A DNA stretch of 39,204 nucleotides from an uncultured Ruminococcus sp. (GCA_902774325.1 CACYIC010000020.1:1-39204), one strand, 5' to 3'; shown: positions 15,097-25,066, numbered from the stretch's first letter. The notes: a model not told the origin generated them from the sequence alone. Translations and numbers: made by a program.

Positions 15097-15117
15097 GGCA
15101 ACACCGCACAATTCGCG
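15097..15117 (+). repeat. Dispersed repeat, solo end (copy D)
   Basis: GGCAACACCGCACAATTCGC begins at the base after the subunit E stop codon. It closely matches the inverted right end of copy F. No second end is visible before subunit A, so this is a remnant or a solo end. It sets the spacing before the subunit A ribosome site. Confidence 0.6.
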
Positions 15118-15132
15118 AAAGAGATGATTGAT

Positions 15133-16914
15133 ATGAATAACAGCAACGTGATATACGGAATCAACGGACCCGTTGTGACCGTTCGCGAAGCCGACAGCTT
15201 TGAAATGATGGAGATGGTGCACGTCGGCACCCAAAAGCTCGTCGGCGAGGTGATCGGGATCACCGACTCGCTCACCACGATACAGGTTTATGAGGAAACG
15301 ACAGGTCTGCGTCCCGGAGACCCGGTCGAGGGCACCGGAGCGCCGATGAACGTTACTCTGGGCCCGGGAATAATTGACAATATCTTTGACGGTATCGAGC
15401 GTCCCCTTAAGGCGATAGAGGAACAGTCAGGCGCTTTCATCAAGCGCGGCGCTAGGGTCTCTCCGCTTGATGAGGACAAACTCTGGAACGTCACCGTGAC
15501 AGCCCGAGAGGGCGACGAGCTGAAGGGCGGCGATATCTACGCCGTACTCCCCGAAACGCCGATAATCGAGCACCGAGTTATGGTTCACCCGAGGCTTTCG
15601 GGCAAGGTGATAAAAGCTATGCCCGACGGCAATTACAGGGTAAACGATACGATCTGCGTTATCGAGGACGAATACGGAGAGCGCCACGACCTTACGCTTT
15701 GCCAGCAATGGCCGATCAGGACCTCAAGACCCGTAAAGGAAAGACTCACGCCCTCCATCCCGCTCATTACGGGACAGAGGATAATGGACACCCTTTTCCC
15801 CATCGCCAAGGGCGGCACGGCGGCTATACCGGGCGGCTTCGGCACGGGAAAAACAATGAACCAGCATCAGCTCGCGAAGTGGTGCGACGCGGATATAATC
15901 ATTTACGTCGGCTGCGGAGAGCGCGGAAACGAGATGAGCCAGGTGCTCGAGGAGTTTTCAGAGCTGATCGACCCTAAATCCAACCGTCCCATGACCGACA
16001 GGACGGTGCTTATCGCCAACACCTCAAATATGCCCGTCGCCGCGCGCGAGGCGTCAATATACACCGGGATCACGCTCGCGGAATACTACCGCGATATGGG
16101 TTATCACGTGGCGATGATGGCGGATTCCACCTCTCGCTGGGCGGAGGCTCTGCGCGAGATCTCGGGCAGACTTGAGGAGATGCCCGCCGAGGAGGGCTTC
16201 CCCGCGTATCTTCCCTCTCGTCTCGCCGAGTTTTACGAGAGAGGCGGCAGGGCGGAGGTACTCAGCGGCGGCGAGGGCTCGGTAACTCTTATCGGAGCCG
16301 TTTCGCCTCAGGGCTCAGACTTCTCCGAGCCAGTAACTCAGAACACCAAGCGCTTCACGCGAGTTTTCTGGGCGCTTGACAAATCACTCGCCTACGCCCG
16401 CCACTACCCCGCTATAAACTGGATAAACAGCTACAGCGAATACTTCAACGATCTCGATCCCTGGTTCAGAGAAAACCTCGGAGACGACTTCATCGAATAC
16501 AGAAACAGGATCAACGCCCTTCTCCAGGAGGAAAACTCCCTTATGGAGATCGTGAAGCTCATAGGCGCGGATGTTCTTCCCGACGACCAGAAGCTAGTTA
16601 TAGAGACCGCCCGCGTGATCCGCGTCGGTTTTCTGCAGCAGAATGCCTTCCACGCCGACGACACCTACGTTCCGCTTGAAAAGCAGAAGCTGATGATGAA
16701 AACCATCCTTTACCTTCACTCAAGGGCGAAGGAGGTAGTTGACAGGGAGATCCCTATTTCAGCCATCACCAAGCTCGGGCTGTTCGACAAGCTGACAAAA
16801 ATGAAATACGACATTCCAAACAGCAAGCCCGAGATGTTTGACGATTATATCAAGGATATAGACGAGCAGATCGGATTGCTGCTCGGTATAGGAGGAAGCG
16901 CCGATGGTAATTGA
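15133..16914 (+). CDS. ntpA: V-type ATP synthase catalytic subunit A
   Basis: This is the catalytic ATP-binding subunit of the head (three copies alternate with B). From this start it has 593 residues, normal for the family. It opens [13 protein letters not shown], carries the A-type non-homologous region (about 115-190), and has the Walker A loop PGGFGTGKT (about 233-241). [18 protein letters not shown] with the catalytic Glu and [20 protein letters not shown] follow. An ATG at 15124 is in frame, but AAAGAG (15118-15123) abuts it. The ATG at 15133 has correct spacing and is preferred. The gene overlaps subunit B by 11 bp. Confidence 0.95.
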   Translation: MNNSNVIYGINGPVVTVREADSFEMMEMVHVGTQKLVGEVIGITDSLTTIQVYEETTGLRPGDPVEGTGAPMNVTLGPGIIDNIFDGIERPLKAIEEQSGAFIKRGARVSPLDEDKLWNVTVTAREGDELKGGDIYAVLPETPIIEHRVMVHPRLSGKVIKAMPDGNYRVNDTICVIEDEYGERHDLTLCQQWPIRTSRPVKERLTPSIPLITGQRIMDTLFPIAKGGTAAIPGGFGTGKTMNQHQLAKWCDADIIIYVGCGERGNEMSQVLEEFSELIDPKSNRPMTDRTVLIANTSNMPVAAREASIYTGITLAEYYRDMGYHVAMMADSTSRWAEALREISGRLEEMPAEEGFPAYLPSRLAEFYERGGRAEVLSGGEGSVTLIGAVSPQGSDFSEPVTQNTKRFTRVFWALDKSLAYARHYPAINWINSYSEYFNDLDPWFRENLGDDFIEYRNRINALLQEENSLMEIVKLIGADVLPDDQKLVIETARVIRVGFLQQNAFHADDTYVPLEKQKLMMKTILYLHSRAKEVVDREIPISAITKLGLFDKLTKMKYDIPNSKPEMFDDYIKDIDEQIGLLLGIGGSADGN

Positions 16915-18286
16915 TTATGTTGGAGTTAAGGAAATAAACGGCTCTCTCATTGTTATGGACGGCGTAAAGGGCGTTTCCTACGAGGAGATCGTCGATATCA
17001 AGCTCGACAACGGCACCTCGCGTCAGGGACGCGTCGTGCAGATCGAGGGAGAAAGAATCGTCGTCCAGGTCTTTGAGGGCACAAGACAGATCAGCCTCAA
17101 AAATACCAAAACCAGATTAATGGGCAGACCCATGGAGATGCCGCTCGCTCCCGAGATCGTGGGCAGGGTCCTCGACGGCGCGGGCAGACCCATCGACGGA
17201 CTCGGAGACATCTTCCCCAAGGAACGCCGAAACATCAACGGCACTCCGATCAATCCCGTATCGCGCGTATACCCCAAAAACTACATCAACACCGGTATTT
17301 CAACGATAGACACCCTTATGACGCTGATACGCGGTCAGAAGCTGCCGATCTTTTCCGGCTCCGGAATGTCGCACAACGATCTGGCGGTCCAGATAGTTCG
17401 CCAGGCAAAGATCAGCGGCGCCGACAGCACCAACTTCGGAGTTGTATTTGCCGCTATGGGCGTGCAAAAGGACGTAGCGGAGTATTTCAGAAAGAGCTTT
17501 GAGGAAAGCGGCGTGCTCTCGCGCGTCGTAATGCTGCTCAATCTCTCGAACGATCCGATCATAGAGCGAACCCTCACTCCCCGCTGCGCGCTGACCGTCG
17601 CCGAATACCTCGCCTTTGAGCTGGATATGCATATCCTGGTAATCATGACCGATATGACCTCCTACGCCGAGGCGCTTCGAGAGTTCTCCTCCTCAAAGGG
17701 CGAGATTCCCGGACGAAAGGGATATCCCGGATATCTCTATTCCGACCTTGCCTCGCTTTATGAGCGCGCCGGCATGATAAAGGGTCATCCGGGCTCAGTG
17801 ACCCAGATCCCGATCCTCACCATGCCCAACGACGATATCACCCACCCGATCCCCGACCTCACCGGCTATATCACCGAGGGTCAGATAGTCCTCGACAGGG
17901 CGCTCCAGGGTCAGGGGCTTTATCCGCCCGTCAGCGTGCTGCCCTCGCTTTCGCGACTGATGAAGGACGGCATCGGAGAAGGCTACACAAGAGGCGATCA
18001 TCAGGCGCTTGCCAACCAGCTTTTCGCCTCATACGCGAAGGTTATCGACGCCCGCTCTCTCGCCTCGGTAATCGGCGAGGAGGAGCTTTCTCCCATTGAC
18101 AAAAAATATATCGAATTCGGCAAGCTGTTTGAATCGCGGTTCGTGAACCAGGGCTTCAACGAGAACAGGAGCATCGAACAGAGTCTTGATCTCGGCTGGG
18201 AGCTTCTCGGCACGCTGCCGCGCTCCGAGCTCGACCGCGTTGACGACGCGCTTCTCAACATCTACTACAAGGGCAAAGAGGGATAA
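16904..18286 (+). CDS. ntpB: V-type ATP synthase regulatory subunit B
   Basis: This non-catalytic nucleotide-binding subunit of the head has 460 residues, typical for the family. As expected it has a degenerate P-loop, [16 protein letters not shown], in place of the Walker A. It also has [20 protein letters not shown] and the B-specific [20 protein letters not shown]. The C-terminal helical domain ends with [12 protein letters not shown]. Its ATG lies inside the end of subunit A, which suggests coupled translation of the two head subunits at a 1:1 ratio. Confidence 0.95.
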   Translation: MVIDYVGVKEINGSLIVMDGVKGVSYEEIVDIKLDNGTSRQGRVVQIEGERIVVQVFEGTRQISLKNTKTRLMGRPMEMPLAPEIVGRVLDGAGRPIDGLGDIFPKERRNINGTPINPVSRVYPKNYINTGISTIDTLMTLIRGQKLPIFSGSGMSHNDLAVQIVRQAKISGADSTNFGVVFAAMGVQKDVAEYFRKSFEESGVLSRVVMLLNLSNDPIIERTLTPRCALTVAEYLAFELDMHILVIMTDMTSYAEALREFSSSKGEIPGRKGYPGYLYSDLASLYERAGMIKGHPGSVTQIPILTMPNDDITHPIPDLTGYITEGQIVLDRALQGQGLYPPVSVLPSLSRLMKDGIGEGYTRGDHQALANQLFASYAKVIDARSLASVIGEEELSPIDKKYIEFGKLFESRFVNQGFNENRSIEQSLDLGWELLGTLPRSELDRVDDALLNIYYKGKEG

Positions 18287-18288
18287 TT

Positions 18289-18945
18289 ATGGCTGTACAG
18301 GCGGTGCCCACCAAGGGCAACTTAATGAACGCGAAAAAATCGCTCGCTCTCGCAAGAAACGGCTACGAGCTGCTCGACCGCAAGCGCAACATCCTGATTC
18401 GAGAGATGATGACTCTGATAGATAAGGCGAACGAGATCCAGGAAAAGATCGACGACGCCTACGAAAAGGCGTATCAGGCGCTGATGACTGCAAACATCAC
18501 AAACGGCTTCTGCGACGATCTCTCCAAGTCGATCCCGGTTGAGAACGGACTGCAGCTTACCTCACGAAGCGTCATGGGAGTCGAGATCCCGATCCTGACG
18601 ATCTCGGAAAAGCAGCACCATGATTTTCTGCACTACGGAATAATGACGACAAACTCCGCTGTTGACGAGACTCACAACCTCTTTTCGGAGGTCAAGCGCC
18701 TGACCGTGGAGCTGGCGGAGATCGAAAACAGCGTCTACAGACTTGCAGACGCCATCAAAAAGACCCAAAAGCGCGCGAACGCGTTGAAAAACATCATGAT
18801 ACCGCGCTTTGAGGAAACCGTTAAATTCATCACCGACGCGCTTGACGAGAAGGACAGAGAGGAATTCAGCAGGCTGAAGGTTATAAAAAGAAAAAAGCTC
18901 CGCGAAAGCGAAGCCAAAGCAGGACAAGGCGCGGGACGCCGATGA
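18289..18945 (+). CDS. ntpD: V-type ATP synthase central-stalk subunit D
   Basis: Subunit D is the long coiled-coil axle of the rotor. The 218 residues begin with VPTKGNLMNAKKSLALARNG and YELLDRKRNILIREMM, the family signature. The C-terminal helix contains IKKTQKRANALKNIMIPRFE, which in known structures forms the second strand of the coiled coil. It begins 2 bases after subunit B, with AGGG in the end of ntpB as ribosome site. It is the last gene of the operon and is followed by a strong terminator. Confidence 0.93.
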   Translation: MAVQAVPTKGNLMNAKKSLALARNGYELLDRKRNILIREMMTLIDKANEIQEKIDDAYEKAYQALMTANITNGFCDDLSKSIPVENGLQLTSRSVMGVEIPILTISEKQHHDFLHYGIMTTNSAVDETHNLFSEVKRLTVELAEIENSVYRLADAIKKTQKRANALKNIMIPRFEETVKFITDALDEKDREEFSRLKVIKRKKLRESEAKAGQGAGRR

Positions 18946-18948
18946 TCC

Positions 18949-18983
18949 AACCGCCGCGGGAAAAATCCCCGCGGCGGTTTTTG
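18949..18983 (+). terminator. Terminator of the V-ATPase operon
   Basis: A perfect 10-bp GC stem, CCGCCGCGGG (18951-18960) with CCCGCGGCGG (18968-18977), has a 7-base loop and the tail TTTTTGT. It works only on the plus strand; there is no T-run in the other direction. Confidence 0.92.
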
Positions 18984-18998
18984 TATCGAAATAAAACT

Positions 18999-19433
18999 CT
19001 ATCTTTTCTTATTTTGAAAATCCCTGACGCGTTTTGAAAGCTCCTCGAGCTCCTCCTTGGAAAGCTCGGGAAGATGCTCGAGATCGTCGAGGAATTTTCG
19101 GGAGCTTTCGCTTGCCCTGAACCTTGAGATATCGGTGAAGAAGCTTGTGATCACGGCAGTAAAGATCGCTATGACAGCTATCGAATAGACCGTGAGAATC
19201 ACGGTGATGATCCTTCCGACAATGGTGACGGCAACATAATCCCCGTAGCCTATCGAGGTCGCGGAGGCAAAGCAAAACCAAAGGCTGTCGCCGTAGGACT
19301 TGATATTCGGCTCAATAAGCCAGACAGGTATCGCGGAAGCAAAGAACCATATCAGATATCCGCCTATGATCTTGTCTGCTCCCGCCGTTTTGAAGGATTT
19401 TAAAAGCATTCTGAATACTTTTCTCTTTTTCAT
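18999..19433 (-). CDS. Two-helix potassium channel subunit
   Basis: This small ion channel of the Ion_trans_2 type has 144 residues. The first membrane helix (about 22-40) is followed by a pore helix and selectivity filter ATSIGYGDYV (about 58-67, with the potassium signature GYGD). The second helix (VGRIITVILTVYSIAVIAIF and on) and a charged cytoplasmic tail (about 105-144) of coiled-coil character complete it. Four copies would form a pore. No RCK/TrkA-N regulatory domain is attached, unlike many bacterial channels of this class. The ATG overlaps the stop of the upstream PLP-enzyme gene (ATGA), so it is the last gene of the murD operon. Confidence 0.87.
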   Translation of the reverse strand: MKKRKVFRMLLKSFKTAGADKIIGGYLIWFFASAIPVWLIEPNIKSYGDSLWFCFASATSIGYGDYVAVTIVGRIITVILTVYSIAVIAIFTAVITSFFTDISRFRASESSRKFLDDLEHLPELSKEELEELSKRVRDFQNKKR

Positions 19434-20692
19434 TTCTTTTCACCGCGAAGAACCTTATCTGCCGCAAGCATTATCCCGAGCTTGCCCGAATGGAAATTAA
19501 GCGCGCCCTGCAGCCAGACGGCGTAGGGCTCGCGCAGAGGCGCGTCGGCTGAAAGCTCGATCGAGCTGCCGAGGGTGAACGCGCCCGCCGCCATGATGAC
19601 CTGGCTTTCATAGCCGGGCATATCGGAGGGAACGGGCTCAACAAAGCTGTCTACCGCCGAACCGCTCTGGATACCGCCGCAGAATTGAATAAGCTTTTCC
19701 CTGTTGCCGAGCATAATGAGCTGGATTATATCTCCCCTGCTCTCCGAGTATTTCGGAGCGGTGTCAAAGCCGAGAATTTCAAAGAGGGCGGAAGCGAAAA
19801 CCGCCGTTTTCAGAGCCTCGCCGGTGACGTGCGGCGCGTGGTAAGCGCCCATAAAAAGCTCCCGGGAGGCGTTCAGGGTCGCGCCGATCTCCTTGCCGGT
19901 GCCGGGAGTGGTGAGTCGGTAGGCGCACATCTCGACCAGATCGGCTCTGCCCGCAATATAACCTCCCGTGGGGGCGATCCCGCCTCCCGGATTCTTGATG
20001 AGCGAGCCTGCCATGATATCGACGCCGACCGAAAGCGGCTCGACCTTTTCGACAAATTCGCCGTAGCAGTTGTCGAGCATTATAATTGAATTCGGGGAAG
20101 CCGCCCTTGAAATATCGCAGATTTTTTTGATCTCGCGCCAAGTGAGAGAGGGTCTTACGCTGTAGCCGCGCGAGCGCTGGATATATACCATCTTGGGCTT
20201 CTTTTGCGCGATATCGCGCTTTATTGACTCATAATCAAGCGTGCCGTCGGACAGCAGCTCCGTCATCTCAAAATGAATATTAAAATCCCTGAGCGAGCCG
20301 GGATAGTTTCCCTCAAGACCGATCGCCGAGCGGATAGTATCGTAGGGCATTCCAGTGACGCTTAGCATCGTATCGCCCGGACGCAGCATTCCGAATAGCG
20401 CCACGGTGAGCGCGTGGGTGCCGCTTACGAAATTATGGCGAACAAGCGCATCCTCGGCGTCAAAAGCAAAGGCATAAACGCGGTCGAGCGCGTCGCGTCC
20501 GAAATCGTCATAGCCGTAACCCGTTGAGCCGCAAAAATAGCTCTCGCGCACCCCGGCGTTCTGAAACGCCTTTATCATTTTTATCTGGTTGTATTCCTGG
20601 ATATCCTCGATTTCAGACAGCTTGTCCGCGCAAAGCTCCATAGCCTGAGCCGATGCTTCGAGGATCCTTTTATCTATATCAAAAAATCGCAA
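19430..20692 (-). CDS. Methionine gamma-lyase family PLP enzyme (aluminium-resistance protein type)
   Basis: This fold-type I PLP enzyme has 420 residues. The family was named for an aluminium-resistance phenotype and annotated as methionine gamma-lyase-like (YnbB type); its natural substrate is unclear. Visible features are YFCGSTGYGYDDFGRDALDR, the cofactor-binding FVSGTHALTVALFG, the Asp of IIMLDNCYGEFVE, and the cofactor lysine in MAGSLIKNPGGGIAPTGGYI. The start is TTG at 20692, supported by AAGGTGA ending 4 bases before it. No ATG occurs in frame near the N-terminus. It starts 9 bases after the GNAT gene and overlaps the channel gene by 4 bp. Confidence 0.88.
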   Translation of the reverse strand: MRFFDIDKRILEASAQAMELCADKLSEIEDIQEYNQIKMIKAFQNAGVRESYFCGSTGYGYDDFGRDALDRVYAFAFDAEDALVRHNFVSGTHALTVALFGMLRPGDTMLSVTGMPYDTIRSAIGLEGNYPGSLRDFNIHFEMTELLSDGTLDYESIKRDIAQKKPKMVYIQRSRGYSVRPSLTWREIKKICDISRAASPNSIIMLDNCYGEFVEKVEPLSVGVDIMAGSLIKNPGGGIAPTGGYIAGRADLVEMCAYRLTTPGTGKEIGATLNASRELFMGAYHAPHVTGEALKTAVFASALFEILGFDTAPKYSESRGDIIQLIMLGNREKLIQFCGGIQSGSAVDSFVEPVPSDMPGYESQVIMAAGAFTLGSSIELSADAPLREPYAVWLQGALNFHSGKLGIMLAADKVLRGEKK

Positions 20693-20701
20693 AAAATCAC
20701 C

Positions 20702-21472
20702 TTAACTGTAGTATTCGCGCCAACTGCCGACCTCGGAAAAGCCGAGCTCGGTATAAAATGCCGCGTTCGCGTTTTGAGCGCGGTGCAAAAAGACCGTTTT
20801 TCCCTCTCCTGTCAGAATATTCGTCAGGCGTTTTACGACAGCCGAGCCGTAGCCGCGACGACGAAAATCAGGGTCGCAGGAAACAGCGCCCAACACCGCT
20901 CCGCTTTTGCTCTCGGCAACTGTCATCGCAAGCGCGACCGTCCTCCCCTCCTCCTCGATAGCGCACAGGCTGATGGAGCCGTGACGGAGCTTGTGGTTCA
21001 CATCGACATAAAAATCCTCAAAGGAGGGCGGAACAAAGCTTTCATCCGCGCATTTTACGATCAGGCTGTAGGCGTCGCGGATATCCGGCTGAACGAACGA
21101 CAAGCCTTCGTTTTCCTCGGGATATGCTTCATTGCGCCTGAGAACAACGCCCGTAACTGTTACGGGGTCATTCAGGTCGAGCTCGTACTCTCCGCTGCAG
21201 ATTATACCGGTAGCTCCCGCAACGCGCATAAAGGAGGAAACCTCCGCGATATCGCTTTCGGGAGTAAGCAGAAGGATAAAATTGCTTCCGTTTCGGGCTA
21301 TCGCGCCGTTAAAGCCGCCCTCTTCATCCGAGATCAGCCAGTAATCGACAAAGACGAGAGAGGGCTTGTAGCTGTTATAAAGAGATATTATCCGGCAGGC
21401 AAAGGGATCCCCGGGCGCGATCTCCGAGACGATATCCTCAAAGGGCGTATTCTCGTCAACCGAGCTTATCAT
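20702..21472 (-). CDS. GNAT-family N-acetyltransferase
   Basis: The protein has 256 residues with the acetyl-CoA-binding core in the C-terminal half. AVSCDPDFRRRGYGSAVVKR is the R/Q-x-x-G-x-G/A pyrophosphate loop (about 205-218), and NANAAFYTELGFSEVGSW is the usual closing motif. The N-terminal half (about 1-130) is a divergent domain, possibly a second degenerate GNAT fold. The acceptor substrate cannot be told. Its ATG overlaps the upstream peptidase stop by 4 bp, so translation is probably coupled. It sits among peptidase and amino-acid-type genes, which fits an amino-acid or peptide substrate, but that is a guess. Confidence 0.82.
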   Translation of the reverse strand: MISSVDENTPFEDIVSEIAPGDPFACRIISLYNSYKPSLVFVDYWLISDEEGGFNGAIARNGSNFILLLTPESDIAEVSSFMRVAGATGIICSGEYELDLNDPVTVTGVVLRRNEAYPEENEGLSFVQPDIRDAYSLIVKCADESFVPPSFEDFYVDVNHKLRHGSISLCAIEEEGRTVALAMTVAESKSGAVLGAVSCDPDFRRRGYGSAVVKRLTNILTGEGKTVFLHRAQNANAAFYTELGFSEVGSWREYYS

Positions 21473-22503
21473 GAGATCATCCCTCCGGCGATCTGATCGG
21501 CAAAGGCAAAGGCAAGGGAGATCACGCTCTCGCAGTCGTCCTTATCCGCGACGCAGCTCGGAGAATGGAGATAACGCGTCGCGAGCGAGATCGCGAGGGT
21601 GCGGACTCCGGAGCGGCTCTGATGGATAACTCCCGCGTCGTTGCCTCCGGCGACCGCTTTTTTATACTGAACCTTGACGCCGTTTTTTTCGGCAAGCTCA
21701 AAGGCTGCCGAAATCAGGCGCTTATCGTAGATCGTATGCCTGTCCATCAGGGAAATAACGGCGCCGTCGCCGAGCCTGCAAACCTTTCTGTCGGTTTCCG
21801 ACTCAGGGGTATCCGCCGCGGTCGTAGCCTCAAAAACAAGCGCAAAATCGGGATTTACCGAATAAGCCGCCGCCTTAGCGCCGCGAAGCCCGACCTCCTC
21901 CTGAACCACGAAGGCGAAATCCATATCGTACTCAAGCTCTGATTTTATCAGAGAGATGAGAACAAGACATCCGAAGCGGTCGTCTATCGCCTTGCTGCAT
22001 ATTTTTTTCTCGGTTTGGGTGAATTCGGAGACAAAGTAAACGCTGTCGCCGTAGTTTATATATTGCAGCGCGTCCTCTGTGCTTTTAGCGCCGACGTCTA
22101 TGTACATCTCGGAGAGCTCGGGGATCGTCATATCCTCGTCGCCGTGAGTGAGATGCACCGGTTTTATTCCGATCACGCCGTGGAGCTTGTTTTTTCCGAC
22201 GGAAACTCTTTTGCCGATCAATACTCTGCGTTCTATGCCGCCGACCATATCGAATTTCAAATATCCGTCAGAGGTGATATCGGTGACCATCAGCCCGACC
22301 TCGTCGAGGTGGGCGGAGAGCATAAGACGGTTCACGGCGGGATTTCTGCCCCTTTTGTGGACCAGGATGTTGCCGAGGTTATCTATCCTGATCTCATCGG
22401 CGTAATCCCTTATCTCGGAAACGACGATATCTCTTACGCTTTCCTCGTCGCCTGAAATCGCGTCCGCGAGGCAGAGCTTTTCCAAAAGCGCGTAATCAAC
22501 CAT
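21469..22503 (-). CDS. M42-family metallo-aminopeptidase (second of a tandem pair)
   Basis: This dinuclear-metal aminopeptidase of the M42 (TET/glutamyl aminopeptidase) family degrades peptides in the cytoplasm. Of 344 residues, the metal ligands are all visible: His and Asp in SAHLDEVG (about 65-67), Asp in AIDDRFG (about 174), the Glu pair in QEEVGLRG (about 202-203), Glu in LVFEAT (about 225) and His in RYLHSPS (about 313). The ATG at 22503 has GGAGG (22512-22516) 8 bases upstream. A GTG three codons earlier overlaps that site and is rejected. It overlaps the upstream paralogue by 8 bp. Confidence 0.92.
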   Translation of the reverse strand: MVDYALLEKLCLADAISGDEESVRDIVVSEIRDYADEIRIDNLGNILVHKRGRNPAVNRLMLSAHLDEVGLMVTDITSDGYLKFDMVGGIERRVLIGKRVSVGKNKLHGVIGIKPVHLTHGDEDMTIPELSEMYIDVGAKSTEDALQYINYGDSVYFVSEFTQTEKKICSKAIDDRFGCLVLISLIKSELEYDMDFAFVVQEEVGLRGAKAAAYSVNPDFALVFEATTAADTPESETDRKVCRLGDGAVISLMDRHTIYDKRLISAAFELAEKNGVKVQYKKAVAGGNDAGVIHQSRSGVRTLAISLATRYLHSPSCVADKDDCESVISLAFAFADQIAGGMIS

Positions 22504-23521
22504 TGAAGGCACCTCCGCTCATAATATACTCAACGATCAGGCGGGCGGTGTTCTCGACGTCGCAGAGAGCGATGACCTCCGAAGGAGTATGCATATAACG
22601 CTGCGGTATCGAAATGACCGCGGTTCTGACGCCTCCGCGTGAAACCGAAATGCTGTCGCCGTTGGTGCCCGTTCTTCCGCCTATAGGCTCAAGCTGATAA
22701 GGGATCTCCTTATCCTTTGCGAGCTGTATCAGATAATCGGACATCTCGCGGCTTAAAACCGGAGCTATCGCGATCATGGGGCCCTTCTCGAGCTCGATCT
22801 TGGAATATTGTCCGCTGACGTCGGGCTGAGAAGCAAAGCTCACGTCAACGGCGATAGCCTCATCCGCGCAGAGCTTGTAAGCCGAGGTTTTCGCGCCGGT
22901 GCCGAAGGTCTCCTCCTGAGAGCTTAAAACCACGGCGATTTTACAGCCGACTCCTTCTCTGCCGCTCAAAAGCTCGGCGGCGCGGATCAAGGCAGCCACG
23001 CCGCAGCGGTTATCGAGCGCGGCGGAAGCGATCCTTCCGTTGAGCAGCTCGGCGGGCTCAGCCGCGAAGGTGAGCATATCGCCCGGACGGATATATCTTT
23101 TTATTTCATCTGCGCCCATGCCGAAATCGACGCGGATTTTGGTTATAGGCGTCGCCTTGTTCTCTTTTCCGTCGTTCAGATGCGGCGGCAGGCAGCAAAC
23201 CGTGCCCTTTATCCCGCTCTCGCTGATAAGCACCGCATCCTGAAGAGTGCGGGGGTCGATCCCGCCGCACTTATCGACCTTTACGAAGCCGTCGTCGTCA
23301 ATATCGGTAACTATGAAGCCGATCCTGTCGAGATGAGCGTCCAGCAGGACGGTCCTCTTGGAATTGCTGTCGCCCAGGATCGCGATGAGGCTGCCGTTGC
23401 GGTCGATATGGATATCGGCAAAAGGCTTGAGATAAGCCTTGGCAACCTCCGCAGCGCACCTCTCGCTGCCTGAAACTCCCTGAGCGCGGCACAAATCAAA
23501 AATGAGTTTTTTCAAATCCAT
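22496..23521 (-). CDS. M42-family metallo-aminopeptidase (first of a tandem pair)
   Basis: This is a paralogue of the next gene, with 341 residues and the same ligand set: LDAHLDRIGF (His, Asp), AALDNRCG (Asp), SSQEETFGTGA (Glu pair), AIAVDVSFA (Asp) and RYMHTPSEV (His). Here Asp replaces the Glu found in the second copy at the fourth ligand, and the substrate-facing residues differ, so the two probably trim different N-terminal residues. M42 enzymes can form large tetrahedral complexes, and mixed complexes of two paralogues are known in archaea; whether that happens here is open. It starts 3 bases after murD. Confidence 0.9.
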   Translation of the reverse strand: MDLKKLIFDLCRAQGVSGSERCAAEVAKAYLKPFADIHIDRNGSLIAILGDSNSKRTVLLDAHLDRIGFIVTDIDDDGFVKVDKCGGIDPRTLQDAVLISESGIKGTVCCLPPHLNDGKENKATPITKIRVDFGMGADEIKRYIRPGDMLTFAAEPAELLNGRIASAALDNRCGVAALIRAAELLSGREGVGCKIAVVLSSQEETFGTGAKTSAYKLCADEAIAVDVSFASQPDVSGQYSKIELEKGPMIAIAPVLSREMSDYLIQLAKDKEIPYQLEPIGGRTGTNGDSISVSRGGVRTAVISIPQRYMHTPSEVIALCDVENTARLIVEYIMSGGAFNG

Positions 23522-23524
23522 GTT

Positions 23525-24916
23525 TTACACCAAAGCATTGACAATCGACTTGAAGTGATTGCCTCTCTCCTCAAAATTCTTATAGAGTCCGAAGCTCGCG
23601 CTTGCCGGCGAGAGCGAAACGATATCTCCCGGCTGAGTGTTTTCAACCGCCGCGGCAACAGCCTCCTCCATATTCGTGACGTTGATTATTTTGATGGCGT
23701 CCTCGTCATAATTGTCGCTGTTTCTTACCGCCGCCTCGATCTTGGGAGCGGTGTCCCCGAGAAGTATCAGGAGCTTGACCTTGTTGTTGATCACGGGTCC
23801 TAACGGCTCGTAAGGGATATGCTTGTCGTAACCGCCCGCGATGACGGCGATTTTTTTATCATAAAGCGAGAGCGTTCCAAGCGCTGTGCGGGTCGGACTG
23901 GAGGCGATGGAATCGTTGAAGTACTTTACTCCCCTGTATTCGCGGACGTATTCGGCGCGGTGGCGAACGCCTCCGAAGCTCTTGGCGACGGAGAGGATCG
24001 TTTCGGTATCCACGATGCCCCATACCGCCGAGATAGCCGCGAGATAGTTCTCAACATTGTGCATACCGGGGATCTTGATATCGGAGATATCCATGATCTC
24101 GGTCACTTTGCCGTAATCCGAATAACAGACCGTGGTTCCTCTGAGGAAGGCTCCGTTGAAAACCTCCTCCTTAACGGAGAACTTCGCGAGCCTGCCTCTA
24201 ACGGAATCCGAGAAGCCGTTGGTGATCTCATTATCGAGATTAAGGATAGCCTTTGAAAAGGCGTTCTGATGGAGCAGGATGTTCTTTTTGGACTCAACGT
24301 ACTCCTGCATATCCTTGTGGATATCGAGATGGTTCGGCGCGAGGTTGGTTACAACCGCGATATCGGGGCTCTTGCGCATTGAGATGAGCTGAAAGCTCGA
24401 AAGCTCGACCACCGCGAAATCGTCCTCCCTGACGCTCTCGATCTCTGGAAGGAGCGGGTTGCCGATATTGCCGCCGAGATGGACGTTTTTGCCCGCCGCC
24501 TTGAGCATTTCGGAAATGATCGTAGTCGTTGTGGTCTTTCCGTCGGAGCCGGTGACGGCTATGCACTTGCAGGGACAAAGATCGAAAAAGACCTCCATCT
24601 CCGAGGTGAGTATCTTTCCGTTTTCACGGAGCCTGACAAGCTCCTCCTTGTAATAAGGGGTGCCCGGGCTACGGAAAATGATGTCCGCATCGATGCAGCT
24701 CAGATAATCCTCTCCCAGAATAAGCTCGGCGCCGTACTCGCGCGCCATTATGCCGTTACCGCCCAAGGACTCAAAATCCTTTCGGTCGCAGGCGATGACC
24801 CTCGCGCCCTTTTCGGCAAAGAGCTTTAACAGCGGAAGATTGCTCGTGCCTATGCCGATAAAGGCGACCTTCTTCCCCTTGATATAATCAAAAAAACCTT
24901 TTAATGAAGTGTTCAT
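23525..24916 (-). CDS. murD: UDP-N-acetylmuramoyl-L-alanine--D-glutamate ligase
   Basis: MurD adds D-glutamate to UDP-MurNAc-L-Ala in cytoplasmic peptidoglycan precursor synthesis. The 463 residues show an N-terminal Rossmann part (KVAFIGIGTSNLPLLKLF), the ATP loop AVTGSDGKTTTTT (about 120-132), HLGGNIGNPLLPEIE, VVTNLAPNHLDIH, and the C-terminal RHRAEYVREYRGVKYFNDS and SPASASFGLYKNFEERG. These are all standard for MurD. AGGGG lies 6 bases before the ATG. It stands alone, outside a mur/fts cluster, and leads an operon of peptidases and other enzymes, which is unusual. Confidence 0.95.
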   Translation of the reverse strand: MNTSLKGFFDYIKGKKVAFIGIGTSNLPLLKLFAEKGARVIACDRKDFESLGGNGIMAREYGAELILGEDYLSCIDADIIFRSPGTPYYKEELVRLRENGKILTSEMEVFFDLCPCKCIAVTGSDGKTTTTTIISEMLKAAGKNVHLGGNIGNPLLPEIESVREDDFAVVELSSFQLISMRKSPDIAVVTNLAPNHLDIHKDMQEYVESKKNILLHQNAFSKAILNLDNEITNGFSDSVRGRLAKFSVKEEVFNGAFLRGTTVCYSDYGKVTEIMDISDIKIPGMHNVENYLAAISAVWGIVDTETILSVAKSFGGVRHRAEYVREYRGVKYFNDSIASSPTRTALGTLSLYDKKIAVIAGGYDKHIPYEPLGPVINNKVKLLILLGDTAPKIEAAVRNSDNYDEDAIKIINVTNMEEAVAAAVENTQPGDIVSLSPASASFGLYKNFEERGNHFKSIVNALV

Positions 24917-24938
24917 AAATATCCCCTCTGTTTCATTA

Positions 24939-24952
24939 CATACTTATGTACA
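24939..24952. promoter_or_regulatory. Palindrome in the murD leader, candidate operator
   Basis: TACATA-CT-TATGTA is a perfect inverted repeat with a 2-base centre. It lies between the murD -10 box and start codon, close to the divergent MocR-type regulator gene. A binding site for that regulator is possible but not shown; GntR-family operators are often short palindromes of this kind. Confidence 0.4.
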
Positions 24953-24966
24953 GTTATACATTATAT

Positions 24967-24995
24967 ATTATACTCATTTGGGATGTAAATTTCAA
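24967..24995 (-). promoter_or_regulatory. Promoter of the murD-peptidase-channel operon
   Basis: TTGAAA (24990-24995) and TATAAT (24967-24972) lie 17 bp apart on the minus strand, about 50 bp before murD. Confidence 0.8.
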
Positions 24996-25066
24996 CCGTT
25001 TATGCGATTTCATTTGATAACTTTTCATATTTTTCGGCAGTTTCGTGTCTGCGGGCGGTAAGAATA

